From contig NZ_JAUSYQ010000002.1 of NCBI RefSeq assembly GCF_030816965.1, positions 2,823,001 through 2,887,000 on the forward strand: DNA of 64,000 nucleotides, in the 5' to 3' direction. This document shows, piece by piece, positions 37,652 to 45,204 of the stretch. Position 1 is the stretch's first letter; each line of letters begins with the position of its first letter. The position numbers and the translations under genes were made by a program. Below the pieces are notes generated by a model. That model searched no databases. It was not told where the DNA came from and worked only from the letters and a program-made list of their open reading frames with translations. The DNA comes from Streptomyces canus (lineage in GTDB: Bacteria; Actinomycetota; Actinomycetes; Streptomycetales; Streptomycetaceae).

Positions 37652-40626
37652 AACAACTCGTCCACCACACCCCGAGCCCGCCGAGCAGTCCGTCGGTAGT
37701 CATCGAGCATGTCCCCGACATGCCCCGCCTCATACCCCAAGTACCGGCCCACAGCGGCGAGTTCACGCGTCTCCGTCGGAAACGTGTCCCCGGCCCGCCC
37801 CCGCACCAGCATCACCGCGTTCCGCACCCGCGTGGCCAGCACCCACGCCCCGTCGAGGACCTGGGTGTCCTCCTCGGAGATCAGCCCGACCGCCCGCGCG
37901 GCAGCGAGCGCCGCCCGGGTGCGGGTGGTCCGCAGCCCCGGCTCGCCGGCACCGTGCCGCATCTGGAGGAGCTGGACCGTCCACTCGACGTCGGACAGGC
38001 CACCAGGGCCGAGCTTGGTGTGCAGCTTGGGGTCGGCGCCGCGAGGCATCCGCTCGGACTCCATGCGCGCCTTCAGCCGCCGTATCTCGCGTACGGCGTC
38101 GTCGCCGAGGCCCGCCGTCGGATAGCGCAGGGGATCGATCAGTTCGACGAACCGGCGGCCCAACTCCTCGTCCCCGGCGACCGGTTCGGCCCGCAGCAGG
38201 GCCTGTGACTCCCAGACCAGCGACCAGCGGCGGTAGTAGGCCGCGTACGACGTCAACGTGCGTACCAGCGGCCCGGACTTGCCCTCCGGGCGCAGGCCGG
38301 CGTCGATGAGCAGCGGTGGGTCGGCGCTCGGGATCTGGAGCAGGCGGCGCATCTCGGAGACGACCTTGTTGGCGGCCTCGGAAGCCTCCCGCTCCTCGAC
38401 GCCCTCGCGCGGCTCGTGGACGAACAGGACGTCCGCGTCGGAGCCGTAGCCGAGTTCGTGACCGCCGAAGCGGCCCATGCCGATCACGGCGAACCGGGTG
38501 GGCAGGGTGTCGCCCCAGCCCTCCCGGACGACCGCGCGCAGGGTGCCGGCGAGGGTCGCGGCGGTCAGGTCGGACACGGCGGCACCGACGCGCTCCACCA
38601 GGGCGCCCTGGTCCGGCTCGGCCGGCTGGGTCTCGGTGCCGTAGGAGCCGACGATGTCCGCGGCGGCCGTACGGAAGAGTTCGCGGCGGCGGACACCGCG
38701 GGCCGCCGTGACGCCCTGGACGGCGCCGCCCGCGCGGCCGACCGCGGCGAGTATCTCCTGCTCGAGACCGGCCCGCCCGCGCGGAGCCAGTCCGCCGCCC
38801 TCGCCGTCCCCGAGGAGCGCCACGGCTTCGGGTGCGCGCATCAGCAGGTCGGGGGCGAGGCGTCCGGCGGACAGGACGCGTGCGAGGTTCTCTGCGGCGG
38901 CGCCCTCGTCCCTCAACAACCGTAGGTACCAAGGGGTCTTGCCCAACGCGTCGGACACCTTGCGGAAGTTGAGAAGTCCGGCGTCCGGGTCGGCGGACTC
39001 GGCGAACCAGCCCAGCATGACCGGGAGAAGAGTGCGCTGGATGGCCGCCTTGCGGCTGACGCCGGAGGCCAGGGCCTCCAGGTGCCGAAGGGCGGAGGCC
39101 GGGTCGGCGTACCCGAGCGCGACCAGCCGCTCGCGCGCCGCCCCGGCGCTCAACCTGATCTCCCCGGGGCCGAGTTGGGCCACGGCGTCCAGCAGCGGCC
39201 GATAGAAGAGCTTCTCGTGCAGGCGTCGTACGACGGAGGTGTGCCGCTTCCACTCGCGGTTCAGCTCGGTCACCGGGTCGGCCCGCAGACCGAGGGAGCG
39301 GCCGAGGCGGCGCAGGTCGGCCTCGTCCTCGGGGACCAGGTGGGTGCGGCGCAGCCGGTAGAGCTGTATGCGGTGCTCCATGGAGCGCAGGAAGCGGTAG
39401 GCGTCGTCGAGCTGTGCCGCGTCTGCACGTCCGACGTAGCCGCCGGCGGCGAGGGCCTGCAGGGCGTCGAGGGTGGTGCCGCTGCGCAGCGAACGGTCCT
39501 CGCGGCCGTGCACCAACTGCAGGAGCTGTACGGCGAATTCGACGTCCCTGAGCCCACCGGGGCCGAGCTTCAGTTGCCGGTCGAGCTCGGCGACGGGGAT
39601 GTTCTCCACGACCCGGCGCCGCATCTTCTGCACGTCGGCGACGAAGTTCTCGCGCTCGGCGGCCTTCCAGACCAGGGGTTCGAGGGCCGCGACGTACTCC
39701 TCGCCCAGCTCGAGGTCGCCGGCGACCGGGCGGGCCTTGAGGAGGGCCTGGAACTCCCAGGTCTTGGCCCAGCGCTGGTAGTAGGCGAGGTGGCTGGCGA
39801 GGGTGCGGACGAGCGGGCCGTTTCTGCCCTCGGGCCGCAGGTTGGCGTCGACGGGCCAGATGGACCCCTCGACGGTGGTCTCGGAGCAGACGCGCATCAT
39901 GTGGGAGGCGAGCTTGGTGGCGGCGCGCAGGGCCTTGCCCTCGTCGGCCCCGTCGACGGCTTCACCGACAAAGATCACGTCCACGTCGGAGACGTAGTTC
40001 AGCTCGTGGCCCCCGCACTTGCCCATCGCGATCACCGCGAGCCGGCACAGCGCGGCGTCGTCGGGTGCGGCCGCCCGCGCTATGGCGAGCGCGGCGCGCA
40101 GGGTCGCGGTGGCGAGGTCGGCGAGTTCGGCGGCGGTCTCGGCGAGGTCGGTGGTGCCGCACACGTCACGGGCGGCGATCGACAGCAGACAGCGGCGGTA
40201 GGCGACGCGCAGGGCGACAGGGTCGGTGGCCTCGGCGAGCCCGCGTTCGAACTCCTCGACGCCGGGGTGCAGATCGCGCGGCTCGTAGGTGACGAGGGCA
40301 TGCCAGTCGCCGGGGTGCCGGGCGAGATGCTCGGCGAGCGCGGCGGACGCGCCGAGCACCCCGAGCAGCCGATCGCGCAACGGCTTCGCCGCTATCACGG
40401 TGTCGAGCAGCTCCCGGCCGGGCTGCGCCTCCAGGAGCCGTACGAGACCGTGCAGCGCGAGGTCGGGGTCGGCGGTCGCACCGAGCGCCTCCAGCAGTAC
40501 CGGGTCATTGCGTACGCCGCTCAGCTCCGCGCTGTCGAGCAGCCGCTCGGCGGCCGACGGATCGGTGAAACCGTGCCGCAGAAGCCGCGTGAAGGTACTG
40601 CTCCTGCGCCCCGGCGCCGCCGTCAT
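37639..40626 (-). CDS. glnE: bifunctional glutamine synthetase adenylyltransferase/deadenylyltransferase
   Basis: A 995-residue enzyme that adenylylates and deadenylylates glutamine synthetase I, tuning it to nitrogen supply. It has the expected duplicated layout: an N-terminal nucleotidyltransferase domain with the acidic motif ELNYVSDVDVIF (about residue 215) and a C-terminal one with ELGYGSDADVLFVHEP (about 720), each followed by a helical region. Length and domain order match actinobacterial GlnE. Its substrate GlnA (GSI) is not in this window; neither GlnII nor GlnA2 is expected to be modified. GGGAGG precedes the ATG at 40626. S. coelicolor has glnE at the equivalent position between malR and glnA2. 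Confidence 0.97.
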   Translation of the reverse strand: MTAAPGRRSSTFTRLLRHGFTDPSAAERLLDSAELSGVRNDPVLLEALGATADPDLALHGLVRLLEAQPGRELLDTVIAAKPLRDRLLGVLGASAALAEHLARHPGDWHALVTYEPRDLHPGVEEFERGLAEATDPVALRVAYRRCLLSIAARDVCGTTDLAETAAELADLATATLRAALAIARAAAPDDAALCRLAVIAMGKCGGHELNYVSDVDVIFVGEAVDGADEGKALRAATKLASHMMRVCSETTVEGSIWPVDANLRPEGRNGPLVRTLASHLAYYQRWAKTWEFQALLKARPVAGDLELGEEYVAALEPLVWKAAERENFVADVQKMRRRVVENIPVAELDRQLKLGPGGLRDVEFAVQLLQLVHGREDRSLRSGTTLDALQALAAGGYVGRADAAQLDDAYRFLRSMEHRIQLYRLRRTHLVPEDEADLRRLGRSLGLRADPVTELNREWKRHTSVVRRLHEKLFYRPLLDAVAQLGPGEIRLSAGAARERLVALGYADPASALRHLEALASGVSRKAAIQRTLLPVMLGWFAESADPDAGLLNFRKVSDALGKTPWYLRLLRDEGAAAENLARVLSAGRLAPDLLMRAPEAVALLGDGEGGGLAPRGRAGLEQEILAAVGRAGGAVQGVTAARGVRRRELFRTAAADIVGSYGTETQPAEPDQGALVERVGAAVSDLTAATLAGTLRAVVREGWGDTLPTRFAVIGMGRFGGHELGYGSDADVLFVHEPREGVEEREASEAANKVVSEMRRLLQIPSADPPLLIDAGLRPEGKSGPLVRTLTSYAAYYRRWSLVWESQALLRAEPVAGDEELGRRFVELIDPLRYPTAGLGDDAVREIRRLKARMESERMPRGADPKLHTKLGPGGLSDVEWTVQLLQMRHGAGEPGLRTTRTRAALAAARAVGLISEEDTQVLDGAWVLATRVRNAVMLVRGRAGDTFPTETRELAAVGRYLGYEAGHVGDMLDDYRRTARRARGVVDELFYGA

Positions 40627-40803
40627 CCCCGGCCTCCCGTCCGATCAAGGTCGTATCGATTGAGCCTAACCGGAGAGTCGGGGATGAGCGCCGGGGAGCG
40701 GGTGGGGGGATTTGTGGGTGGGGGTCGCGGCGGGGCGCGGACGGACGATTCCCGGGTGAGGGCCCGGCGGGACGCCGCCCGCCGCCGCAGGCAGCCCGCC
40801 CGC

Positions 40804-40960
40804 CTCACCCACCGCGAACCGCACGGCGCAGATCGCCGCACAGCGCGTCGTCTCCCCCAGCACGGTACGCAAGCAAGTGGAGAATGCCTTCGGCAGACTG
40901 GGGGTGTCGAGCCGGACCGCCGCGGTGGCCCGGGTGTTCCCCGAGCCGGAGGCTCTGTGA
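40804..40960 (+). pseudogene. LuxR-type helix-turn-helix remnant
   Basis: Reading from 40826 gives AQIAAQRVVSPSTVRKQVENAFGRLGV then SSRTAAVARVF and a stop at 40960. This is the second half of a LuxR/GerE DNA-binding domain with its recognition helix. Just before it, LTHRE (40804-40818) in another frame matches the LTPRE start of the same domain. About 13 codons between them are missing and the frame has shifted. No intact receiver or sensor region lies upstream. The relic stop overlaps the ATG of the next gene. Confidence 0.7.
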
Positions 40961-41469
40961 TGACCGAGCAGGAACCCGAGACCCACCTCGACCCCCGCTA
41001 CAGCGACCCCGACGCGACGGCGCACTCCTGGGCCGACGCCGAGTCGCTGCTGGCCGCCGCCGAACTGTTCTGGATCTCGACGGTACGACCGGACGGGCGC
41101 CCGCACGTCACGCCGTTGCCGGGCGTGTGGGCGCACGGGGCCCTGCACTTCTGCACCGGCCCCGAGGAGCGCAAGGCGAAGAACCTGGCGCACAACGCGC
41201 ACGTGGCGCTGACGACCGGCACCAACATCTGGGACAGGGGCTACGACCTGGTGGTGGAGGGCGAGGCGGTGCGGGTGTCCGACGACACGCGTCTGCGGGA
41301 GCTGGCCGCCGCGTGGGAGGCGAAGTACGGCGACTTCTGGCGCTTCGAGGTGAGGGAGGGCTATTTCCATCACGGACCGGGACACGCCGTTGTCTATGCG
41401 GTGGCGCCGCGCACGGTTTTCGGCTTCGGTAAGGGACAGCCGTTCAGCCAGACGCGGTGGCGCTTCTGA
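40960..41469 (+). CDS. pyridoxamine 5'-phosphate oxidase-fold protein
   Basis: A 169-residue protein of the FMN/F420-binding split-barrel superfamily: FWISTVRPDGRPHVTPLPGVW near residue 32, then LHFCTGPEERKAKNLAHN and a C-terminal TRWRF. Such proteins are flavin- or deazaflavin-dependent oxidoreductases; many Streptomyces members are uncharacterised. GGAGG precedes the ATG at 40960. That ATG overlaps the stop of a LuxR relic, so this gene may once have been translationally coupled to a regulator. Exact substrate unknown. Confidence 0.82.
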   Translation: MTEQEPETHLDPRYSDPDATAHSWADAESLLAAAELFWISTVRPDGRPHVTPLPGVWAHGALHFCTGPEERKAKNLAHNAHVALTTGTNIWDRGYDLVVEGEAVRVSDDTRLRELAAAWEAKYGDFWRFEVREGYFHHGPGHAVVYAVAPRTVFGFGKGQPFSQTRWRF

Positions 41470-41509
41470 GAACGGCCCTCTGTACTGACGTCGACAAGGG
41501 AGTCACGCC

Positions 41510-41944
41510 ATGGACATGAGCCTCGAAGTCATCCTGCTGCCGGTCACGGACGTGGACCGCGCCAAGGAGTTCTACCGCGACACGGTCGGCTTCCACGTGG
41601 ACCTGGACGGCGAGGTGATGGAGGGCGTCCGCATCTGCCAGCTGACCCCGCCCGGCTCCGGCTGTTCCATCGCCCTGGTGGACGGCCTCCAGGTGCCGAC
41701 GGGAGCCCCGAAGCCCGGAACGTACCACGGCATGCAACTGTGTGTGACGGACGCGAAGGCGGCGTACGAGGAACTCACCTCTCGCGGCCTGGACGTCAGC
41801 GAACCGGTCCAGTTCGCCCCGCAGGACGGCGCCACCTTCATGTACTTCAAGGACCCGGACGGCAACGGATGGGCGATCCAGGAGTACAAGCGCCGCGAGA
41901 CGGAGCCCCTGCACCAGGTACTGGCCCAGCAGGCGGCGCGGTAG
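41510..41944 (+). CDS. VOC-family (glyoxalase-fold) protein
   Basis: A 144-residue protein with two beta-alpha-beta-beta-beta modules of the vicinal-oxygen-chelate fold. It opens MDMSLEVILLPVTDVDRAKEFYRDTVGFHVDLD and ends with FMYFKDPDGNGWAIQEYKRR, the standard metal-binding and C-terminal motifs. Members include glyoxalase, dioxygenases and resistance proteins; the specific role is unknown. It follows the PNPOx-like gene by 40 bases on the same strand and may share its transcript. A hairpin follows. Confidence 0.85.
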   Translation: MDMSLEVILLPVTDVDRAKEFYRDTVGFHVDLDGEVMEGVRICQLTPPGSGCSIALVDGLQVPTGAPKPGTYHGMQLCVTDAKAAYEELTSRGLDVSEPVQFAPQDGATFMYFKDPDGNGWAIQEYKRRETEPLHQVLAQQAAR

Positions 41945-41948
41945 CAAC

Positions 41949-41984
41949 GCCGAAGGGGGCACGGTCCCCCGCGCCCCCTTCGGC
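41949..41984 (+). terminator. terminator hairpin after the VOC gene
   Basis: A perfect 12-bp inverted repeat (GCCGAAGGGGGC at 41949-41960, complement at 41973-41984) with a 12-base loop, 4 bases after the stop. Confidence 0.75.
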
Positions 41985-41993
41985 AGGAAACCC

Positions 41994-42209
41994 CTACAGC
42001 ACCGGCAGGTTCTTCCGCAGCTCGAAGGCGGTCACCTCGGAGCGGTACTCCTTCCACTCCTGCCGCTTGTTGCGCAGGAAGAAGTCGAAGACGTGCTCGC
42101 CCAGGTTCTGGGGCAGGGGCTCGATGCCCATGGCGCGGCGCTCGGAGTTGGAGAGGGCCCAGACGTCGTCCTCGGCGCCCGGCGGGAGCTCGTAGCCCTC
42201 CTCGATCGC
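41994..42209 (-). pseudogene. partial duplicate of the glnA2 3' end
   Basis: About 210 bases nearly identical to the last part of the glnA2 gene (43502-43770), ending in the same KNLPVL residues and a TAG stop. Relative to glnA2 it lacks 51 bases (17 codons, in frame). The deletion ends at two copies of TCGCCCAGG that flank this segment in glnA2, so slippage or recombination between the short repeats explains it. Upstream it joins abruptly to an antitoxin relic at about 42206. It cannot make a working synthetase. Confidence 0.9.
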
Positions 42210-42375
42210 CCCTGGTCGACGGCCCCGAACGCCTCGTCCCGGACACGACGGGCCAGGGCGCTACGGCGGATGCCCTCGCGGATCAATCTGGACTCCGACA
42301 CGCCCAGCCGGGCCGGGCGTCCCTGACCAGCCCGAGGTCACCGTCGACACGGACACTGAGGCGCTTCAGAACACG
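42206..42375 (-). pseudogene. broken ribbon-helix-helix antitoxin gene
   Basis: One frame on the minus strand reads LKRLSVRVDGDLGLVRDAR, resembling the N-terminal strand and first helix of a CopG-type antitoxin. After a frame change the sequence continues SESRLIREGIRRSALARRVRDEAFG, closely resembling SEAELIREGVRLAIARNRAWDEP in the intact antitoxin next door (42459-42710). The relic then runs into the glnA2 fragment. It is a decayed second copy of a related antitoxin gene, in opposite orientation. Confidence 0.65.
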
Positions 42376-42434
42376 CTTCCAAGGGATGAGACGTGAACCG
42401 CCACGGTGTGGAACTCGTACGCCGAGCGGCAATG

Positions 42435-42452
42435 TATGGCAGGCGTACCATA
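42435..42452 (+). promoter_or_regulatory. operator-like inverted repeat before the toxin-antitoxin pair
   Basis: TATGG (42435-42439) and CCATA (42448-42452) form an inverted repeat 6 bases before the antitoxin ATG. Ribbon-helix-helix antitoxins typically bind such sites to repress their own operon. Confidence 0.5.
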
Positions 42453-42458
42453 TAGCCC

Positions 42459-42710
42459 ATGAGTCTGAAACGCACGACGGTCTACCTTGAGGACGAAGAT
42501 CTCCGCAACCTCAAAGCCACCGCCTCCCGCAAAGGAATCAGTGAGGCCGAGCTGATCCGCGAGGGCGTCCGTCTCGCGATCGCACGCAACCGCGCGTGGG
42601 ACGAACCCGCAGGTCTCCCTGTCCTCGACAGCGGGGACCCCTCCTTCGCGGAGCGGTCCGACGACATACTGCGGGACACCGGTTTCGGCGACTGGAGTCG
42701 GGCCTCATAG
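42459..42710 (+). CDS. ribbon-helix-helix (CopG-type) antitoxin
   Basis: An 83-residue protein. MSLKRTTVYLEDEDLRNLKATASRKGISEAELIREGVRLAI is a ribbon-helix-helix DNA-binding domain: beta strand at residues 4-10, two helices to about 42. The C-terminal half (WDEPAGLPVLDSGDPSFAERSDDILRDTGFGDWSRAS) is the acidic, flexible toxin-neutralising part usual in VapB-like antitoxins. The stop is followed directly by the toxin GTG, the normal order. An inverted repeat precedes the gene for autoregulation. A broken homologue lies just to the left. Confidence 0.85.
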   Translation: MSLKRTTVYLEDEDLRNLKATASRKGISEAELIREGVRLAIARNRAWDEPAGLPVLDSGDPSFAERSDDILRDTGFGDWSRAS

Positions 42711-43145
42711 GTGATCGCCATCGCCGGCACCTCGGGCATCATCGCCTCCGTCGATCGCAGTTGCCCCGAACACAAAGCAGCTCGCCAGGTCATGGACACA
42801 GCGGGCCTGCTCGTCATCCCGCAGCTCGTACTCGCCGAACTCGACCACCTGCTCAGCGGCCGGTTCAACAAGGACGCCGCCGGGCAGGTCATGGACCAGC
42901 TCATTGCGCAAGCGCGGACCGGGCGCTACCTCCTCGGCGACGCCAGTGCGGATGTCCTCGCGGACGCCCGGCTCGTCCAAGGCCGGTACCGGGACCTCGC
43001 GCTGGATCTGACCGACTCGGTCATCACCGTCTTGGCACGGGAGTACGCCACTGACGCTGTCCTCACTCTGGACCGGAAGGACTTTCGAGCCATCCATCCG
43101 CTCACCGCACACCCGGCGTTCCGGCTCCTGCCCGACGACCTGTAG
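42711..43145 (+). CDS. PIN-domain toxin-like protein lacking the first catalytic Asp
   Basis: A 144-residue PIN-domain protein, GTG start at 42711 directly after the antitoxin stop and therefore probably translationally coupled. VapC toxins are RNases needing three or four acidic residues. The usual start is (V/I)xDTSxxI; here it reads IAIAGTSGII, so the first Asp is Gly6. The later acids are kept: Glu43 in LAELDHLL, Asp residues in LALDLTDSVIT, and LTLDRKDF. Loss of the first metal ligand should weaken or abolish nuclease activity, so this may be an inactivated toxin or one with an altered role. The family call is sound; activity is doubtful. Confidence 0.8.
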   Translation: MIAIAGTSGIIASVDRSCPEHKAARQVMDTAGLLVIPQLVLAELDHLLSGRFNKDAAGQVMDQLIAQARTGRYLLGDASADVLADARLVQGRYRDLALDLTDSVITVLAREYATDAVLTLDRKDFRAIHPLTAHPAFRLLPDDL

Positions 43146-43146
43146 G

Positions 43147-43390
43147 CGCGCGACAGCGTCACCGGGGGCGAGATCGAGTTCCGCCCAGATCGTTTTGCAG
43201 GGGGCGGGTCCGTCGTCTACGCCCCACAGTCGGCGTACGCCGCTACGAGGACCCCGACTCTGCGTCCAGGGCATCGCGTCGGGGGGCGTACGGGCGGTGT
43301 TCGCCCCGGGTGTCGGTCACGGCGATCCGGAGAGTGCCCGTGACGGAGAGTGTGAGCGTCAGGCGGAAGTCCCGGCCAGAGTCGCGGCGT
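43147..43390 (-). pseudogene. frameshifted anti-sigma-type ATP-binding protein (HATPase_c) remnant
   Basis: One minus-strand frame gives FRLTLTLSVTGTLRIAVTDTRGE and ends ESGSS-stop at about 43243. A second frame then gives GVRRLWGVDDG and KTIWAELDLAPGD. Together these are the C-terminal pieces of the RsbW-like ATP-binding regulators abundant in Streptomyces (intact form: VTDTRG, then GRGL, then WGV, then KTVWAEL). The GRGLxLV segment is missing, the frame is shifted, and the N-terminal half is absent. Confidence 0.65.
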
Positions 43391-43432
43391 CCGACACCGG
43401 ACGGCCCAGGGACTGCCCAGGACCAGTGACGC

Positions 43433-43467
43433 AGTGAGGCCGACGGTCCGTGACCGTCGGCCTCACT
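43433..43467 (-). terminator. glnA2 terminator hairpin
   Basis: A perfect 16-bp inverted repeat (43433-43448 and 43452-43467) with a 3-base loop, 36 bases past the glnA2 stop. Confidence 0.85.
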
Positions 43468-43502
43468 CGGTCGATCAGCGGAAAACCCGCCCTGACCTGC
43501 GT

Positions 43503-44864
43503 TTACAGCACCGGCAGGTTCTTCCGCAGCTCGAACGCCGTCACCTCGGAGCGGTACTCCTCCCACTCCTGCCGCTTGTTGCGCAGGAAGAAGTCGAAGA
43601 CGTGCTCGCCCAGGGTCTCGGCCACCAGGTCGCTGCGCTCCATCAGGGTGAGGGCCTCGCCCAGGTTCTGGGGCAGGGGCTCGATGCCCATGGCGCGGCG
43701 CTCGGAGTTGGAGAGGGCCCAGACGTCGTCCTCGGCGCCCGGCGGGAGCTCGTAGCCCTCCTCGACGCCCTTGAGGCCGGCGGCCAGGAGCAGGGCGTAC
43801 GCCAGATACGGGTTGGCGCCGGAGTCGATGGAACGGACCTCGATACGGGCCGAGCCGGTCTTGCCGGGCTTGTACATCGGGACGCGGACCAGGGCGGAGC
43901 GGTTGTTGTGGCCCCAGCAGATGTAGGAGGGGGCCTCGCCGCCGGCGCCGGCGGTGCGCTCCGAGCCGCCCCAGATGCGCTTGTACGAGTTCACCCACTG
44001 GTTGGTGACCGCCGCGATCTCCGCCGCGTGCTTGAGCAGGCCCGCGATGAAGGAGCGGCCGACCTTGGAGAGCTGGTACTCCGCGCCCGACTCGTAGAAC
44101 GCGTTGCGGTCGCCCTCGAAGAGGGAGAGGTGCGTGTGCATGCCGCTGCCGGGGTGCTCGGAGAACGGCTTCGGCATGAAGGTCGCCTGGACGCCCTGCT
44201 CCAGCGCCACCTGCTTCATGACCAGGCGGAACGTCATGATGTTGTCCGCCGTGGAGAGCGCGTCGGCGTACCGGAGGTCGATCTCCTGCTGGCCCGGGGC
44301 GCCCTCGTGGTGCGAGAACTCGACCGAGATGCCCATCGACTCCAGCATGGTGATCGCCTGGCGGCGGAAGTCCATGCCGATGTTCTGGGGGGTGTGGTCG
44401 AAGTAGCCGGAGTTGTCGGCCGGGGTCGGGCGCGAGCCGTCCAGCGGGCGGTCCTTCAGCAGGAAGAACTCGATCTCCGGGTGGGTGTAGAACGTGAAGC
44501 CCAGGTCGGAGGTACGGGCCAGGGCGCGCTTCAGCACATACCTGGGGTCCGCGAAGGACGGGGAGCCGTCCGGCATGAGGATGTCGCAGAACATCCGGGC
44601 CGTACCGGGGGCCTCGGCCCGCCACGGAAGGACCTGGAAGGTCGACGGGTCCGGCTTGGCGATCATGTCGGACTCGTATACACGGGCGAAGCCCTCGATC
44701 GCGGAGCCGTCGAAACCGATTCCCTCGTCGAAGGCCTGCTCCAGCTCCGCCGGGGCCACGGCCACGGACTTGAGGAAGCCCAGCACGTCCGTGAACCACA
44801 GACGTACGAACCGGATGTCGCGTTCCTCCAATGTCCGGAGCACGAACTCCTGCTGCTTGTCCAT
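43503..44864 (-). CDS. glnA2: glutamine synthetase-like protein GlnA2 (gamma-glutamylpolyamine synthetase type)
   Basis: A 453-residue class I glutamine-synthetase-fold enzyme. Metal and ATP motifs are present: FDGSAIEGFARVYESD near residue 55, FYTHPEIEFFLL, the GSGMHTHLSLF segment and NNRSALVRVPMY. The adenylylation loop of true GlnA (NLYDLP) is absent; the region reads LPPGAEDDVWALSNSERRAMG, so GlnE should not modify it. In S. coelicolor the equivalent glnA2 product acts on polyamines rather than making glutamine. The start at 44864 (MDKQQEF) gives the usual 453 residues; an ATG at 44879 lies too close to AAGG. A partial copy of its 3' end lies 1.5 kb away. Confidence 0.9.
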   Translation of the reverse strand: MDKQQEFVLRTLEERDIRFVRLWFTDVLGFLKSVAVAPAELEQAFDEGIGFDGSAIEGFARVYESDMIAKPDPSTFQVLPWRAEAPGTARMFCDILMPDGSPSFADPRYVLKRALARTSDLGFTFYTHPEIEFFLLKDRPLDGSRPTPADNSGYFDHTPQNIGMDFRRQAITMLESMGISVEFSHHEGAPGQQEIDLRYADALSTADNIMTFRLVMKQVALEQGVQATFMPKPFSEHPGSGMHTHLSLFEGDRNAFYESGAEYQLSKVGRSFIAGLLKHAAEIAAVTNQWVNSYKRIWGGSERTAGAGGEAPSYICWGHNNRSALVRVPMYKPGKTGSARIEVRSIDSGANPYLAYALLLAAGLKGVEEGYELPPGAEDDVWALSNSERRAMGIEPLPQNLGEALTLMERSDLVAETLGEHVFDFFLRNKRQEWEEYRSEVTAFELRKNLPVL

Positions 44865-45204
44865 CTTCCGCTTCCCCATCCTTGCTGGTCAGGCCGCCTG
44901 TCTCCGTGTCCCGCAGGAGGCGGTCGGGCACCTGAGCATCACACCACAACAGCATTTCGTGCGCGTTGCCGACCTTGATCGTCCCGGCGACCCGGGAGTG
45001 AACGCCTCGCATGCGGCGGATGTACTGCTCTGCCGCCCATCTTGCCTGCTCGGACCGTCATACGTAATGCCCGGCCCTTCCCGTCTCACCGCGCGCCCGG
45101 GGTTTCCTGTGGGCTCCCTGCGAGAAGTCACCCCCGCCCCACTACGATCAGCAGACCGATCGTCACCATCCGACCCGCCCCTTTCCCCCAGAAGGACACA
45201 CCTC
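44865..45204. other. intergenic region between glnA2 and the DUF3105 gene
   Basis: A 340-base divergent promoter region. I see no convincing small gene, repeat or GlnR box. A TACGAT hexamer at about 45145 could be the -10 element for the DUF3105 operon. Confidence 0.5.

Noticed and set aside
38260..41469. Long plus frame (39082 onward) that could be read as one big protein fused to the PNPOx-like domain
   Set aside because: Most of it is antisense to glnE; only the part from 40960 has a ribosome site and a recognised fold.
41994..43770. The two glnA2-end copies as boundaries of a CRISPR-like or phage attachment array
   Set aside because: Only two copies, 210 bases long and coding in origin; no spacers, integrase or tRNA gene are present.
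44865..45204. GlnR box upstream of glnA2
   Set aside because: I searched by eye for GTNAC/GAAAC half-sites at 11-base steps and found none convincing.
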